Positions 46,497-57,052 are shown, counted from the stretch's first letter. The stretch is 63,731 nt of DNA from Burkholderiaceae bacterium (GCA_019234815.1 JAFALA010000070.1:1-63731), one strand, 5' to 3'. The notes: generated by a model from the sequence alone, not told the origin. A program made the numbers and translations.

Positions 46497-48074
46497 ATGA
46501 TTCTTACCGGTGACATGCTGATCGGCTCCGCGGCGGTGCGTGGGCGCGCAGGTGAAGCACGCGCATTCAATTCCAGCACGGACACAGAGATTCCGGATCC
46601 CGTCTTCGGCATGGGCGATGCTGCGGACGTTGAGCGGGCCGCAGCGCTCGCCTCGCAGGCGTTTGACATTTACCGCCATACGCGTCCGGCCCAGCGAGCC
46701 GAGTTTCTCGAAGCCATCGCCGATAACATTCTGCAACTCGGTGACGCGCTGATCGAGCGCGCGCATGCGGAAACGGGCCTGCCCGCCGCTCGTGTGCTTG
46801 GGGAGCGGGCCCGTACGGTCGGGCAGCTGCGCCTGTTTGCCGAGGTGGTGCGCGGCGGCCACCATCTGCGCGCAACGATTGACACCGCGCAACCGGAGCG
46901 CCAGCCGGCGCCTCGGTCGGATATCCGGCTGGTCAAGATGCCGCTGGGACCGGTGGCGGTCTTCGGCGCCAGCAATTTTCCGCTGGCCTTCTCGGTGGCC
47001 GGAGGCGACACCGCGTCCGCACTGGCCGCCGGGGCGCCGGTGATCGTCAAGGCCCACGGTGCACACCTGGGCACCTCGGAGCTGGTGGGCCGGGCCATCC
47101 AGAAGGCCGTGCAAGCACAGGGTTTGCCCGAGGGCGTGTTCTCGCTGCTGATCGGCGCCGGCAGCGCCATCGGCCAGGCCCTGGTGGCGCACCCGGCCAT
47201 CAAGGCGGTGGGCTTCACCGGCTCGCGCCAGGGCGGCCTGGCCTTGCTGAAGACCGCCAATGCCCGCCCGGAGCCTATCCCCGTCTACGCGGAGATGAGC
47301 AGCATCAACCCCGTGTTCCTGCTGCCGGCGGCGCTGGCCCGGCGCGCGGAATCCATGGGCCGGGCTTTTGTGGACTCGCTGACGATGGGCGCCGGTCAGT
47401 TCTGTACCAATCCGGGGCTGGTGATTGCTGTGCAGGGGCCGGGTCTGGACACCTTCTTGTCGTCTGCGTCTGCGGCTTTGCAGGCCAAGAGCGCCCAGAC
47501 CATGCTGACGCCGGGCATCCATGACGCCTACCGCGCTGGCGTGGCCCAGCTGGAGTCGATCGAGGGCGTGCGGAAGCTGGCGCAGGGCGCAGTCGCCGGC
47601 CAGCCCAACGCGGCCCAGGCCGCGCTCTATGTGACGGACGCAAGGTGCTTTCTTGAGGCGCCGCAGCTCGAATCCGAGGTGTTCGGACCGGCCGCCATCG
47701 TCGTCGCCTGCCGCGATCTGGACGAGGCGATCAAGATCGCGGAGCGCCTTGAAGGCCAGCTGACCGCGACGCTGCAGATCGACGGCGCCGATCACGACGC
47801 TGCCCGCTGCTTGCTGCCGGTGCTGGAGCGCAAGGCCGGCCGGATCCTGGCCAACGGTTTTCCGACCGGCGTCGAGGTGTGCCATGCCACGGTGCACGGC
47901 GGGCCTTATCCGTCCACTTCGAACGCGATGTACACCTCGGTGGGAGCCAGCGCCATCGACCGTTTTTTGCGTCCCGTGTGCTACCAGGACTTGCCAGACG
48001 ACTTGCGGCCTGACGCGCTCAAGGACGCCAATCCGCTGGGCCTGCGCAGGCTGAGGGACGGCGTCTACGTTTGA
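46497..48074 (+). CDS. alpha-ketoglutaric semialdehyde dehydrogenase (2,5-dioxovalerate dehydrogenase)
   Basis: 525 aa from ATG 46497 (AGGA 8 bases before), the usual length. Aldehyde dehydrogenase fold of the KGSADH branch: [20 protein letters not shown], a cofactor loop [10 protein letters not shown], the Glu in [11 protein letters not shown] and the catalytic Cys in [11 protein letters not shown]. It oxidises 2-oxoglutaric semialdehyde with NAD(P)+ at the end of pentose, hexarate or hydroxyproline catabolism. None of those pathway genes is next to it; it runs towards ychF with only 9 bases between stops. The open frame extends to 46311 without family sequence. Confidence 0.93.
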   Translation: MILTGDMLIGSAAVRGRAGEARAFNSSTDTEIPDPVFGMGDAADVERAAALASQAFDIYRHTRPAQRAEFLEAIADNILQLGDALIERAHAETGLPAARVLGERARTVGQLRLFAEVVRGGHHLRATIDTAQPERQPAPRSDIRLVKMPLGPVAVFGASNFPLAFSVAGGDTASALAAGAPVIVKAHGAHLGTSELVGRAIQKAVQAQGLPEGVFSLLIGAGSAIGQALVAHPAIKAVGFTGSRQGGLALLKTANARPEPIPVYAEMSSINPVFLLPAALARRAESMGRAFVDSLTMGAGQFCTNPGLVIAVQGPGLDTFLSSASAALQAKSAQTMLTPGIHDAYRAGVAQLESIEGVRKLAQGAVAGQPNAAQAALYVTDARCFLEAPQLESEVFGPAAIVVACRDLDEAIKIAERLEGQLTATLQIDGADHDAARCLLPVLERKAGRILANGFPTGVEVCHATVHGGPYPSTSNAMYTSVGASAIDRFLRPVCYQDLPDDLRPDALKDANPLGLRRLRDGVYV

Positions 48075-48083
48075 GCGCTCGCG

Positions 48084-49178
48084 TCAGACGTTGAACAGGA
48101 AGTTCATCACGTCGCCATCCTTGACGACGTAGTCCTTGCCTTCGGCGCGCATCTTGCCGGCATCCTTGGCGCCTTGTTCTCCCTTGAACTGGATGAAGTC
48201 TTCGAAGGCGATGGTCTGGGCGCGGATGAAGCCGCGTTCGAAGTCGCCGTGGATCACGCCGGCGGCCTTGGGCGCGGTGTCGCCGATGTGGATGGTCCAG
48301 GCGCGCACTTCCTTGACGCCGGCGGTGAAATAGGTCTGCAGCCCCAGCAGCTTGAAGCCGGCGCGGATCAGGCGGTTCAGGCCGGGTTCGTCCTGGCCCA
48401 GCTCCTTCAGGAACTCCAGGCGGTCGGCATCGTCCATCTCGGCCAGCTCGGCCTCGATCTTGGCGCAGATGGCGACCACCGGGGCGCTCTGCTTGGCTGC
48501 GTAGTCCCGCAGGCGATCGAGGAAGGGGTTGTTGTCGAAACCGTCTTCGGCCACGTTGCCGACGAACATGGCCGGCTTGGCGGTGATCAGGCACAGGGGC
48601 TTGAGGATGGCCTGTTCTTCCTTGCTGAAGTCAATGCTGCGCACGGGTTGAGCCTGGTCCAGCGCGATCTGGCATTTCTCCAGCACCTTGACCAGCGCGG
48701 CGGCTTCCTTGTCGTTGCCCGAGCGCGCGACCTTGTTGTAGCGCTGCAGGCTTTTCTCGACCGTGCTGAGGTCGGCCAGGCACAGCTCGGTCTGGATCAC
48801 CTCGATGTCGGAGATCGGGTCGACGCGGCCGTTGACGTGGATGACGTTGGGGTCCTCGAAGCAGCGCACCACGTTGACGATGGCGTCGGTCTCGCGGATG
48901 TGCGAGAGGAACTGGTTGCCCAGGCCTTCGCCCTTGGATGCGCCCGCCACCAGGCCGGCGATGTCGACGAATTCGACCACGGCCGGCACCATGCGCTCGG
49001 GCTTGACGATCTCAGCCAGCGCATCCATGCGCGGGTCGGGCAGTTCGACGATGCCGACATTGGGCTCGATCGTGCAGAACGGATAGTTCTCGGCGGCGAT
49101 GCCGGCCTTGGTCAAGGCGTTGAAGAGGGTGGACTTGCCCACATTGGGCAGGCCCACGATGCCGCATTTCAGGCTCAT
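48084..49178 (-). CDS. ychF: redox-regulated ATPase YchF (OLA1 family)
   Basis: 364 aa from ATG 49178. Obg-like: G1 [18 protein letters not shown]3 [20 protein letters not shown], and the family change at G4 that favours ATP over GTP; C-terminal TGS domain with [39 protein letters not shown] and [11 protein letters not shown]. Ribosome-associated, linked to translation quality and oxidative stress. The start and length match the family exactly. Divergent from the UbiH-family gene. Confidence 0.97.
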   Translation of the reverse strand: MSLKCGIVGLPNVGKSTLFNALTKAGIAAENYPFCTIEPNVGIVELPDPRMDALAEIVKPERMVPAVVEFVDIAGLVAGASKGEGLGNQFLSHIRETDAIVNVVRCFEDPNVIHVNGRVDPISDIEVIQTELCLADLSTVEKSLQRYNKVARSGNDKEAAALVKVLEKCQIALDQAQPVRSIDFSKEEQAILKPLCLITAKPAMFVGNVAEDGFDNNPFLDRLRDYAAKQSAPVVAICAKIEAELAEMDDADRLEFLKELGQDEPGLNRLIRAGFKLLGLQTYFTAGVKEVRAWTIHIGDTAPKAAGVIHGDFERGFIRAQTIAFEDFIQFKGEQGAKDAGKMRAEGKDYVVKDGDVMNFLFNV

Positions 49179-49313
49179 GGGATTCTTTCTAGGAAGGGGC
49201 CGGGCCTGCGTGGCAGCATCGGGCTCCGGGCAAGGCGTCAAGGCGAAGCCGCGATTTTAGTCGTTGCGGGGCGTGTTCGGGGTTTGTCATCCCACACTGC
49301 CTACAATCGCTCC

Positions 49314-50444
49314 ATGCAAAGCTATGACATTCTGGTTCGCGGCAGCGGTTGCGTGGGGCGCAGCCTGGCGCTGGCGCTGGGCTCCAAAGGCCTGCGCGTG
49401 GCGCTGCTGGGCAGCGCCGAGGCCTCGGGCCGGCAGCGCGCGGACGTCCGGGCCTATGCCCTGAATGCCGCCTCGGTGAGCCTGCTGCGCGAGCTGAAGG
49501 TCTGGGATGCGATGCCGGCTGACGCCGTGACGCCGGTCTTCGACATGCGAATCCAGGGCCATGGTCAAGGCGATCGCGAGACGCATGCCGGCAGCCTCGG
49601 TTTCTCCGCCTGGCAGCAAGGCGTTTCGGAGCTTGCGTTCATCGTCGATGCGGGCGCCCTGGAGCAGCAACTGGCCCAGGCTCTGCGGTATGCGCAGCAT
49701 GTGGAAGTCGTTGCGTCGCCGGTGCCTGCCAGCCTGGAAGCGCTGTGCGAGGGCAGGGAGTCCGCGCGGCGCGCCGAGCTGGGCGTCGGCTTTCATCCGC
49801 AGCGCTACGGCCAGACCGCCATTGCGGCCCGGCTGGTGGCCGACCAGGCGCACCAGGGCGTCGCGCGCCAGTGGTTCCGCTCGCCCGATGTGCTGGCGCT
49901 GCTGCCATTTGATCGGCCGCAGCCGGAGCGCTCCTACGGCCTGGTGTGGTCGCTGCCGGAAGACCGCGTGCCCGAGCTGCTGCGCATGAGCGAGCCCGAC
50001 TTCGAGGCGGCATTGATGCAGGCCACCGGCGCGGAAGCCGGCAGCCTGCGCCTAGCCTCCGAGCGCCAATCATGGCCGCTGGCCATGGCCAGGGCTGACT
50101 CCGTGTGCGGTCCCGGCTGGGTTTTGCTTGGCGATGCCGCGCATTTGGTCCACCCCTTGGCGGGGCAGGGCCTGAACCTTGGGCTGGCCGATGTCGTGGC
50201 CCTGCGCGACGTGCTGGTGCAGCGCGAGGCCTGGCGCGAGCCTGGCGACATCAAGCTGCTGCGTCGCTATGAACGCCAGCGTCTGTGGCCCACGCTGGCC
50301 ATGACCGAATTGACCGATGGCCTGCTCAAGCTGTTTGCCGCCGATGCGCCTGTGCTGGAGGGTTTGCGGGCGCAAGGCATGAACTGGCTGGACCGGGCGA
50401 CGCCGCTCAAACGTTGGCTGACCTCGCGTGCCCTGGGTGCGTGA
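49314..50444 (+). CDS. UbiH/COQ6-family FAD-dependent monooxygenase
   Basis: 376 aa. FAD-binding GxGxxG in VRGSGCVGRSLAL, then DVRAYALNAASVSLLRELKV (family motif), and the second FAD motif GDAAHLVHPLAGQGLNLGLA, typical of ubiquinone-ring hydroxylases. The DG motif region is less clear than in UbiH proper. Probably hydroxylates the quinone ring in the membrane; which position is not decidable. Followed by dsbC on the same strand. Confidence 0.88.
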   Translation: MQSYDILVRGSGCVGRSLALALGSKGLRVALLGSAEASGRQRADVRAYALNAASVSLLRELKVWDAMPADAVTPVFDMRIQGHGQGDRETHAGSLGFSAWQQGVSELAFIVDAGALEQQLAQALRYAQHVEVVASPVPASLEALCEGRESARRAELGVGFHPQRYGQTAIAARLVADQAHQGVARQWFRSPDVLALLPFDRPQPERSYGLVWSLPEDRVPELLRMSEPDFEAALMQATGAEAGSLRLASERQSWPLAMARADSVCGPGWVLLGDAAHLVHPLAGQGLNLGLADVVALRDVLVQREAWREPGDIKLLRRYERQRLWPTLAMTELTDGLLKLFAADAPVLEGLRAQGMNWLDRATPLKRWLTSRALGA

Positions 50445-50474
50445 AAAAGCTGGATTGAATTCAAGAAGGATCCC

Positions 50475-51191
50475 ATGTCGTTGTTGAAGTCCCTGACAGC
50501 CGTATTGGCCCTGAGCTGCGCCGCAGTACACGCCGGTGAAACCGAAATCCGCAAGAGCTTGCTCGAGCATTTGCCGGGCTTGACCCAGATCGATGAGGTC
50601 CGGCCCGCGCCGATGCCGGGGCTGTGGGAGATCCGCATCGGTACCGAGATCCGCTACACCGACGCGATGGGCAATTTCCTGATCGAGGGCGATCTGTTCG
50701 ATCTGCACGGCATGCGCAACCTCACGGAAGAGCGCATCAACAAGATCACCGCCGTCGACTTCAACACCTTGCCGTTCAAGGACGCCGTGGTGTGGAAGAC
50801 CGGCAACGGCAAGCGCCGCCTGGCGGTGTTCGCCGATCCCAATTGTGGTTATTGCAAGCGTTTCGAGCGTGCCCTGCAGCAGGTCAAGGACGTCACGGTC
50901 TACACCTTCGTGATTCCCATCCTGGGCGGGGATTCGCCGCAGAAAGCGCATGCCATCTGGTGCGCCAAGGACCCCGTCAGCGCCTGGCGCAACTGGATGC
51001 TCGACGGCACCGCGCCGCCGCATTCCACGGCAGGCGGCTGCGACGACGCTGCCATCGAGCGCAACCTGGCGCTGAGCCGCAAGAACCATGTCAACGGCAC
51101 GCCGTCCATTGTGTTTGAGGACGGCACGCGTGCGCCCGGCGCCTTGACCGCCGAGCAGCTTGAACACCGCCTGCAAAGCGTCAAATCCTGA
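50475..51191 (+). CDS. dsbC: thiol:disulfide interchange protein DsbC
   Basis: 238 aa periplasmic disulfide isomerase. Signal peptide about 1-20 (LTAVLALSCAAVHA), dimerisation domain (about 21-90) and thioredoxin fold with the active site DPNCGYCKRFERAL, VYTFVIPILGGDSPQKAHAI and the cis-Pro loop in GTPSIVFEDG. CxxC is CGYC as in E. coli DsbC. A second Cys pair (AIWCAKD and GGCDD) matches the structural disulfide of the family. DsbC is kept reduced by DsbD, not encoded here. Confidence 0.96.
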   Translation: MSLLKSLTAVLALSCAAVHAGETEIRKSLLEHLPGLTQIDEVRPAPMPGLWEIRIGTEIRYTDAMGNFLIEGDLFDLHGMRNLTEERINKITAVDFNTLPFKDAVVWKTGNGKRRLAVFADPNCGYCKRFERALQQVKDVTVYTFVIPILGGDSPQKAHAIWCAKDPVSAWRNWMLDGTAPPHSTAGGCDDAAIERNLALSRKNHVNGTPSIVFEDGTRAPGALTAEQLEHRLQSVKS

Positions 51192-51265
51192 GCTTTCGCA
51201 GGATTTCCAGACGACGGGTCAAAATCTGCCAGACTGCTAACACGCCAATTCAACCCCTTTTGCGC

Positions 51266-51721
51266 ATGCCAAGTTCCAGCCCCTCACAGTTGCCGCTCAA
51301 TCCCATTGCCGTGCGGCTTGCCAATCTGGGTCTGCTGCCGTTTGCCCTGGGTGCGCTGCTGGTGTGGTTGATCGGCGGCAGCAATCCCGAGGTGTATGCC
51401 TTCGTCACGCAGGGGTTTTCAGCGTATGCGGCGCTGGTGGTCAGTTTCCTGGGCGGGATTCATTGGGGACTTGGCTTTCGCCAGGCCATTCCCTCGCCGC
51501 AGCCTTTTGTGTGGGGCGTGGTGCCGACCCTCGTGGCCTGGGTCGGCGTGGTGATGCCGGCGCACGCGGGCCTGGTGCTGCACGGCGTGATGCTGGTGAC
51601 GTGCTATCTGGTGGATCGGCGCACCTACCCGGGCCTGGGCGCATCGGCCTGGCTCAATCTGAGGTTCAGGCTCAGCGCGGGGGCGGCATTCTGCTGTTTC
51701 CTGGGGGCCGCGGGTAGCTGA
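51266..51721 (+). CDS. DUF3429 membrane protein
   Basis: 151 aa from ATG 51266 (a TTG two codons earlier is in frame). Four to five TM segments; VRLANLGLLPFALGALLVWL, VVSFLGGIHWGLGFRQ and RTYPGLGASAWLNLRFRLSA are the DUF3429 marks. Inner-membrane protein of unknown function. Followed after 2 bases by the M61 peptidase gene. Confidence 0.88.
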   Translation: MPSSSPSQLPLNPIAVRLANLGLLPFALGALLVWLIGGSNPEVYAFVTQGFSAYAALVVSFLGGIHWGLGFRQAIPSPQPFVWGVVPTLVAWVGVVMPAHAGLVLHGVMLVTCYLVDRRTYPGLGASAWLNLRFRLSAGAAFCCFLGAAGS

Positions 51722-51723
51722 CC

Positions 51724-53508
51724 ATGGTGCACTACAAGATCGAGCTTGCGGACGTCTACGCACACCTGTTCGAAGTCACGCTGACGCTCAGCGCGCCGGC
51801 GGCGCAGCAGCAGTTCAGTTTGCCGGTCTGGATCCCGGGCAGTTACATGGTGCGCGAGTTTTCGCGCCATCTGGGCCCGATCCGGGCGCGCCAGGGGACG
51901 CGCGAGCTGCCGGTGCGCCAGCTCAGCAAATGCGATTGGCAGGTCGACTGCAGCGGGCGCGCGGCGCTGGTGCTGCAGTATCAGGTCTACGCCTTCGACA
52001 CCTCGGTGCGCACGGCCTTCCTGGATGCACAGCGCGGCTTCTTCAACGCCAGCAGCCTGTGCCTGCGCGCACTCGGGCGCGAGCACGAGCCGCAACAGCT
52101 GACGCTGGCGCGCTTGCCGGCGGGTTGGCAGGTGGCCACCGCCATGCGGCGGCAGGCTGCGGAGGGCACTCAAGGGGCCCTGAGTTTTGAGGCGTCTGAT
52201 TACGACGAGCTGATCGACCATCCGTTCGAGCTCGGCACCTTCTGGCGCGGCAGCTTCGAGGCGCGCGGCGTGCCGCACGAGTTCATCGTCAGCGGCGCCT
52301 TGCCGGTGTTTGACGGCGCGCGGCTGTTGCGAGACGCCCAGCGCATCTGCGAGGCGCAGATCGATTTCTGGCACGCCGAGCCCGGCAAGCGAAAGTCGCA
52401 GAAGCCCGGCGAGGCTGCGCCTTTTGACCGTTACGTCTTCCTGCTCAACGCGGTGGACGACAGTTACGGGGGGCTGGAGCACCGGTCCAGCACCGCGCTG
52501 ATCGCCAGCCGGCGCGACCTGCCGCAACTGGGGCAGACCGACCTCAGCGAGGGCTATGTGCGCCTGCTGGGCCTGATCAGCCACGAGTACTTTCACACCT
52601 GGAACGTCAAGCGCCTCAAGCCCGCCGAGTTTGTGGCCTTCGACTATCAGCGCGAGAACTACACCGAGCTGCTCTGGTTCTTCGAGGGCTTCACGTCCTA
52701 TTACGACGATTTGTTCCTGGTGCGCAGCGGCCTGATCAACGCGCCGCGCTACCTCAAGCTGTTGACCGCGACACTGAACGGCGTGCTCGCCGCGCCGGGG
52801 CGGCTGCGGCAGTCGGTGGCGCAATCGAGCTTCGAGGCCTGGACCAAGTACTACCGCCAGGACGAGAACAGTCCCAACGCCGTGGTGAGCTACTACACCA
52901 AGGGCGCCTTGATCGCGTTGTCGCTGGACCTGTCCCTGCGCACGCAGGGCAAGGCGGCGTCGACGCTGGATGAGCTGATGCGGGCGCTTTGGCGGCGCCA
53001 GCAGGGCGGCCCTCTGGCGCAGGACGACGTGAGCGCCGTGGTCACTGAGCTGGGCGGCTCCGCGTTGGCGCAGGAATTGCTGCAGTGGGTGCATGGCACG
53101 GCCGATCTGCCGCTGCCGGCCCTGATGGCGCGGGCAGGTGTCGCGTGGGGATCCGACAAAGCGCCGTTCGCGCAGCGCCTGGGCCTGCGCCTGACCGAGG
53201 GTGCGGCCGGACTGGTGATCAAGCAGGTGCTGCACGGCACGCCGGCCCATGCGGCGGGCTTGTCGGCGGGCGATGAAATCCTGGCCAGCAACGACTGGCG
53301 CATCAAGCGCGCCGAAGACATCATGCTGACCCTGGGCGGCAACCCGCATGCCGGCGTGGAGCTGCTGGTGTCTCGCGATCAACGTGTGCTGCGCCTGTCG
53401 CTGCAGATGCCGGCGGCGCACCATGCGGGCGCCGCGGTGACGCTGAGCCTGGCGGACCGGCCCAGTGCGCCTGTGCTCAGCCTGCGCAAGGCATGGCTGG
53501 GCGCTTGA
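51724..53508 (+). CDS. M61-family (glycyl aminopeptidase type) metallopeptidase with PDZ domain
   Basis: 594 aa. N-terminal beta-sandwich (about 1-170; QFSLPVWIPGSYMVREFSRH), catalytic domain with HEYFHTWNVKRLKP (HExxH about 287) and a downstream zinc-ligand Glu in WFFEGFTSYYDD, then a C-terminal PDZ domain (about 470-560; LVIKQVLHGTPAHAAGLSAG). No export signal is visible at the start. M61 members remove N-terminal Gly/Ala residues. It overlaps the DUF3108 gene by 16 bases. Confidence 0.93.
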   Translation: MVHYKIELADVYAHLFEVTLTLSAPAAQQQFSLPVWIPGSYMVREFSRHLGPIRARQGTRELPVRQLSKCDWQVDCSGRAALVLQYQVYAFDTSVRTAFLDAQRGFFNASSLCLRALGREHEPQQLTLARLPAGWQVATAMRRQAAEGTQGALSFEASDYDELIDHPFELGTFWRGSFEARGVPHEFIVSGALPVFDGARLLRDAQRICEAQIDFWHAEPGKRKSQKPGEAAPFDRYVFLLNAVDDSYGGLEHRSSTALIASRRDLPQLGQTDLSEGYVRLLGLISHEYFHTWNVKRLKPAEFVAFDYQRENYTELLWFFEGFTSYYDDLFLVRSGLINAPRYLKLLTATLNGVLAAPGRLRQSVAQSSFEAWTKYYRQDENSPNAVVSYYTKGALIALSLDLSLRTQGKAASTLDELMRALWRRQQGGPLAQDDVSAVVTELGGSALAQELLQWVHGTADLPLPALMARAGVAWGSDKAPFAQRLGLRLTEGAAGLVIKQVLHGTPAHAAGLSAGDEILASNDWRIKRAEDIMLTLGGNPHAGVELLVSRDQRVLRLSLQMPAAHHAGAAVTLSLADRPSAPVLSLRKAWLGA

Positions 53509-54680
53509 GCCGGTCTTCGGGCCGCCGGGCTGCCTTGCTGCTGTGCTTGTTGTTCGTGTTGGCGCTGCATGCGGGTTTGCTGGGCTGGGTGCAACAGACG
53601 CGGTTGCAATGGGGTGTTTCCGGTGCTGCGGCACCCATGCCGCAGCGGATCGCGGTCGATTTCGTGCGCGAGATCAAGGTGCAGGCGCCGAGTCCGCAGC
53701 CGCCCGCGCGATCTCGGACGTCCTCGGTCCGGGCCAGGCCTCGGGAGCCGGTTGTTGCGCCAGACCTTGCGCAAGACGCCGCAGTTTTGCCCGACCTTGC
53801 TGCCAGCGCCGCAAGCCCATTGATCCAGGCGGCATCCGAGGCGGCGCCGGTCCTGGCTGCTGGGCCTGCGGCGTCCGCTGCTGAAGCATCGGCGTCGTCG
53901 GCTTCATCCGCCATGGCAATGGCTGCGCAGACGCCGGCCAGCGCCGCCGACTTCGTCCCCGGTGCGGAGTGGCCGCTGTCCACCCGCTTGCGCTACCAGC
54001 TCACGGGGCAATACCGCGGAGAGCTGCACGGCCAGGCGCAGGTGGAGTGGCTGCGCGAGGGTACGCACTACCAGATGCATCTGGATGTCGCCATCGGCCC
54101 GAGCTTTGCGCCCTTCATTGCGCGGCACCTCAGCAGCGACGGCGAGCTGACGGCGAATGGCATCTCGCCGCGTCGCTATGACGAAGACACCCGCGTCTTC
54201 TTCTCCACGCACCGGCGCGTGACGCTGTGGTTCAAGCCCGATGAAGTGCAGCTGTCCGACGGGCACAGCGAGCCCAGGCCCGCAGGCGTGCAGGACGCCG
54301 CCAGCCAGTTCGTCCAGCTCACCTGGCTGTTCCTGACCGGACGCGAGACCCTGGCGCCGGCGCGCCAGCTGGTGCTGCCTCTGGCCTTGCCGCGCAAGCT
54401 CTACAGCTGGCGCTACGAGGTGCGGGGCCAGGAGCGGCTGGACACGCCCCTGGGCGCGTTGGACACTTGGCACCTGGTGCCGCTGATGGAGGGCAGCATC
54501 CGCGACCTCAAGGCGGAGGTCTGGCTGGCACCTGCGCTGCAGTATTTGCCGATGCGCATGCGCATCAGGCAGGACGACCAGACCTATGTGGACCTGCTGA
54601 TCGATTCAACGCCTGTGCAGGCCGCGCCGGATGCCGTGCATGAGCTTCCCAACGAGCCTGCGGGACATCGCTTTCACTGA
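53493..54680 (+). CDS. DUF3108 protein with N-terminal TM and Ala/Pro-rich linker
   Basis: 395 aa. Cytoplasmic start, one TM (about 14-34, LLLCLLFVLALHAGLLGWVQ), a long low-complexity linker rich in Pro, Arg, Ala and Ser (about 55-155), then the DUF3108 domain (about 160-385; LRYQLTGQYRGELHGQAQVE; YDEDTRVFFSTHRR; GALDTWHLVPLMEGSIRDLK). The beta-rich domain is probably periplasmic. Its layout recalls TonB-type anchored proteins, but no TonB domain is present. Coupled to the M61 peptidase gene (16-base overlap). Confidence 0.88.
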   Translation: MAGRLSRSSGRRAALLLCLLFVLALHAGLLGWVQQTRLQWGVSGAAAPMPQRIAVDFVREIKVQAPSPQPPARSRTSSVRARPREPVVAPDLAQDAAVLPDLAASAASPLIQAASEAAPVLAAGPAASAAEASASSASSAMAMAAQTPASAADFVPGAEWPLSTRLRYQLTGQYRGELHGQAQVEWLREGTHYQMHLDVAIGPSFAPFIARHLSSDGELTANGISPRRYDEDTRVFFSTHRRVTLWFKPDEVQLSDGHSEPRPAGVQDAASQFVQLTWLFLTGRETLAPARQLVLPLALPRKLYSWRYEVRGQERLDTPLGALDTWHLVPLMEGSIRDLKAEVWLAPALQYLPMRMRIRQDDQTYVDLLIDSTPVQAAPDAVHELPNEPAGHRFH

Positions 54681-54708
54681 TCACCATCTCAAACCCTAGG
54701 AGAGTTCC

Positions 54709-55503
54709 ATGACTTACGAATGCATCTTGACCGAAGTGCGCGGCGAAGGCGAGCGCAAGACCGCCCTGATCACCCTCAACCGGCCCAAGCAGCTCAATGC
54801 CCTGAGCGACACCCTGTTCGACGAATTGGGCCAGGCCTTGCTGGCTTTCGACGCCGACGAGGGCATCGGCTGCATCGTGCTGACGGGCTCGGAGCGGGCC
54901 TTCGCTGCCGGCGCGGACATTCCGACGCTGATGACCTACGACTTCCAGAAGGCCGTGCGCACCGACATGATCACGCGCAACTGGGAAACCATCCTGCGCG
55001 TCAAGAAGCCGGTGATCGCCGCCGTGGCGGGCTTCGCGCTGGGCGGGGGCTGCGAGCTGGCCATGATGTGCGACTTCATCATCGCCGCCGACACGGCCAA
55101 GTTCGGCCAGCCTGAAATCAAGCTCGGCGTGGTGCCCGGTGCCGGCGGCACGCAGCGCCTGCCGCGCGCCGTGGGCAAGAGCAAGGCCATGGACCTGCTG
55201 CTGACGGCCCGCATGATGGACGCGGCCGAAGCCGAAGCCGCCGGCCTGGTGTCGCGCGTGGTGCCGGCCTCGGGTCTGCTGAACGAGGCGCTGGAGGCCG
55301 CCGAACTCATCAACGGCTTCAGCGCTCCGGCCGTGCAGCTGATCAAGGAGCTGGTCAACCGCAGCTTCGAGGGCGGGCTGCGCGAGGGCGTCCTGTCGGA
55401 GCGCCGCGTGTTCCACGCCATGTTCGGCACCGACGACCAGCGCGAAGGCATGGACGCCTTCCTGAACAAGCGCGCGCCGCAGTTCAGGCACGGCAAGGTC
55501 TAA
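54709..55503 (+). CDS. enoyl-CoA hydratase
   Basis: 264 aa crotonase. Oxyanion hole region SERAFAAGADI and the second loop AGFALGGGCELAMMCDF; catalytic Glu residues in GGGCEL and GQPEIKLGVVPGAGGTQRL, both kept. Ribosome site AGGAGAG before ATG 54709. Hydrates 2-enoyl-CoA in fatty-acid beta-oxidation. Close to the short-chain type (EchA/FadB1-like). It stands alone, followed by the convergent lysS. Confidence 0.95.
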   Translation: MTYECILTEVRGEGERKTALITLNRPKQLNALSDTLFDELGQALLAFDADEGIGCIVLTGSERAFAAGADIPTLMTYDFQKAVRTDMITRNWETILRVKKPVIAAVAGFALGGGCELAMMCDFIIAADTAKFGQPEIKLGVVPGAGGTQRLPRAVGKSKAMDLLLTARMMDAAEAEAAGLVSRVVPASGLLNEALEAAELINGFSAPAVQLIKELVNRSFEGGLREGVLSERRVFHAMFGTDDQREGMDAFLNKRAPQFRHGKV

Positions 55504-55528
55504 AAATTCTCGCCGGCTGCGCGGGGAC

Positions 55529-57052
55529 TCAGTTCTCCCTGCGCAGCGCCGGGAACAGGATCACGTCGCGGATGCTTGGGCTGTCGGTGATCAGCATCAT
55601 CAGCCGGTCGATGCCGATGCCGCAGCCGCCGGTCGGGGGCATGCCGTACTCGAGCGCGCGGATGAAGTCGGCGTCGTAGTACATGGCCTCCTCGTCGCCG
55701 GCTTCCTTGTTGGCGGCCTGGGCCTGGAAGCGCGCGGCCTGGTCTTCGGCGTCGTTGAGCTCGGAGAAGCCGTTGGCGTACTCGCGTCCGGTGATGAAGA
55801 GCTCGAAGCGGTCGGTGATGGCCGGGTTGCTGTCCGAGGCGCGCGCCAGCGGCGAGACCTCGACGGGGTAGTCGATGATGAAGGTCGGCTGCCAGAGCTT
55901 TTCTTCCACCGCGGCCTCGAACATGCCGAACTGCAGTTCGGGCAGGGTCCAGTGCTTGGGCGCTTCCTCGCCGAGCGACTTCAGGCGCTCGCGCAGCACT
56001 TCGGCGTTGTCGGCTTCGGCAGGTGTCAGGCCGGCATGCTGGACCAGCGAGTCGCGCACCGACAGGCGGGCGAAAGGCTTGTCCAGGTCGACCGGCTTGC
56101 CCGCGTAGGTGATGGCGGCGCTGCCGGTGGCGGCGCGTGCGGCGTGGCGCAGCACTTCTTCGGTGAAGTCCATCAACTCGCGATGCGTCCAGTAGGCCGC
56201 ATAGAACTCCATCATCGTGAACTCGGGGTTGTGGCGCACCGAGATGCCTTCGTTGCGGAAGTTGCGGTTGATCTCGAACACGCGCTCGAAGCCGCCGACG
56301 ATCAGGCGCTTCAGGTAGAGCTCGGGCGCGATGCGCAGGAACATCTCCTGGTCCAGCGCGTTGTGGTGCGTGATGAAGGGCTTGGCATTGGCGCCGCCCG
56401 GGATCGGGTGCAGCATGGGCGTCTCGACCTCCAGGAAGCCGTGCTCGACCATGTGGCTGCGGATCGACGAGACCGCCTTGGAGCGCGCCACGAAGCGCGT
56501 GCGGGCCTGTTCGTCGGTGATCAGGTCGACGTAGCGCTGGCGGTACTTCTGCTCCTGGTCGCTCATGCCGTGGAACTTGTCGGGCAGCGGGCGCAGGCTT
56601 TTGGTCAAGAGGCGCAGCACGGACACGCGCACCGACAGCTCGCCGGTCTTGGTGCGGAAGAGCGTGCCTTCGGCGCCGACGATGTCGCCCAGGTCCAGGT
56701 GCTTGAAGGCGTCGTAGCTTTCTTCGCCCACGCCGTCCTTGGTGACGAACAGCTGGATGCGGCCGGTGGCGTCTTGCAGGGTGCCGAAGCTGGCCTTGCC
56801 CATCACCCGCTTGAGCATCAAGCGGCCCGCCACGCTGACCTGGACGGCCTTGGGCTCCAGCTCTTCGTTGGGCAGCTCGCCGTAGGTCTGCAGCAGCGGC
56901 AGGGCGCGGTGCTGGGGTTTGAAGTCGTTGGGGAAGGGGATGGCCGTTTTGGCCCGCAGCGCGGCCAGCTTTTCGCGGCGTTCGGTGATGAGCTGGTTTT
57001 CGTCCTGGATGGCAGGAGCCTGGTGCGGGGTGGCGGGCGTGTGTTGGGTCAT
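55529..57052 (-). CDS. lysS: lysyl-tRNA synthetase, class II
   Basis: 507 aa from ATG 57052 ([10 protein letters not shown]); ATG 57067 is an alternative and neither has a clear ribosome site. N-terminal OB-fold ([20 protein letters not shown]) and class II core: motif 1 region [20 protein letters not shown], motif 2 [20 protein letters not shown], motif 3 [19 protein letters not shown]. Charges tRNA-Lys in the cytoplasm. Essential. Divergent from wlbA with about 90 bases between starts. Confidence 0.97.
   Translation of the reverse strand: MTQHTPATPHQAPAIQDENQLITERREKLAALRAKTAIPFPNDFKPQHRALPLLQTYGELPNEELEPKAVQVSVAGRLMLKRVMGKASFGTLQDATGRIQLFVTKDGVGEESYDAFKHLDLGDIVGAEGTLFRTKTGELSVRVSVLRLLTKSLRPLPDKFHGMSDQEQKYRQRYVDLITDEQARTRFVARSKAVSSIRSHMVEHGFLEVETPMLHPIPGGANAKPFITHHNALDQEMFLRIAPELYLKRLIVGGFERVFEINRNFRNEGISVRHNPEFTMMEFYAAYWTHRELMDFTEEVLRHAARAATGSAAITYAGKPVDLDKPFARLSVRDSLVQHAGLTPAEADNAEVLRERLKSLGEEAPKHWTLPELQFGMFEAAVEEKLWQPTFIIDYPVEVSPLARASDSNPAITDRFELFITGREYANGFSELNDAEDQAARFQAQAANKEAGDEEAMYYDADFIRALEYGMPPTGGCGIGIDRLMMLITDSPSIRDVILFPALRREN

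Noticed and set aside
48174..49313. plus-strand extension upstream of the UbiH-family gene
   Set aside because: This part is antisense to ychF; the monooxygenase family sequence begins at ATG 49314.
51625..53634. 669-codon minus frame over the M61 peptidase
   Set aside because: Antisense shadow; the plus strand has a catalytic HExxH and PDZ domain.
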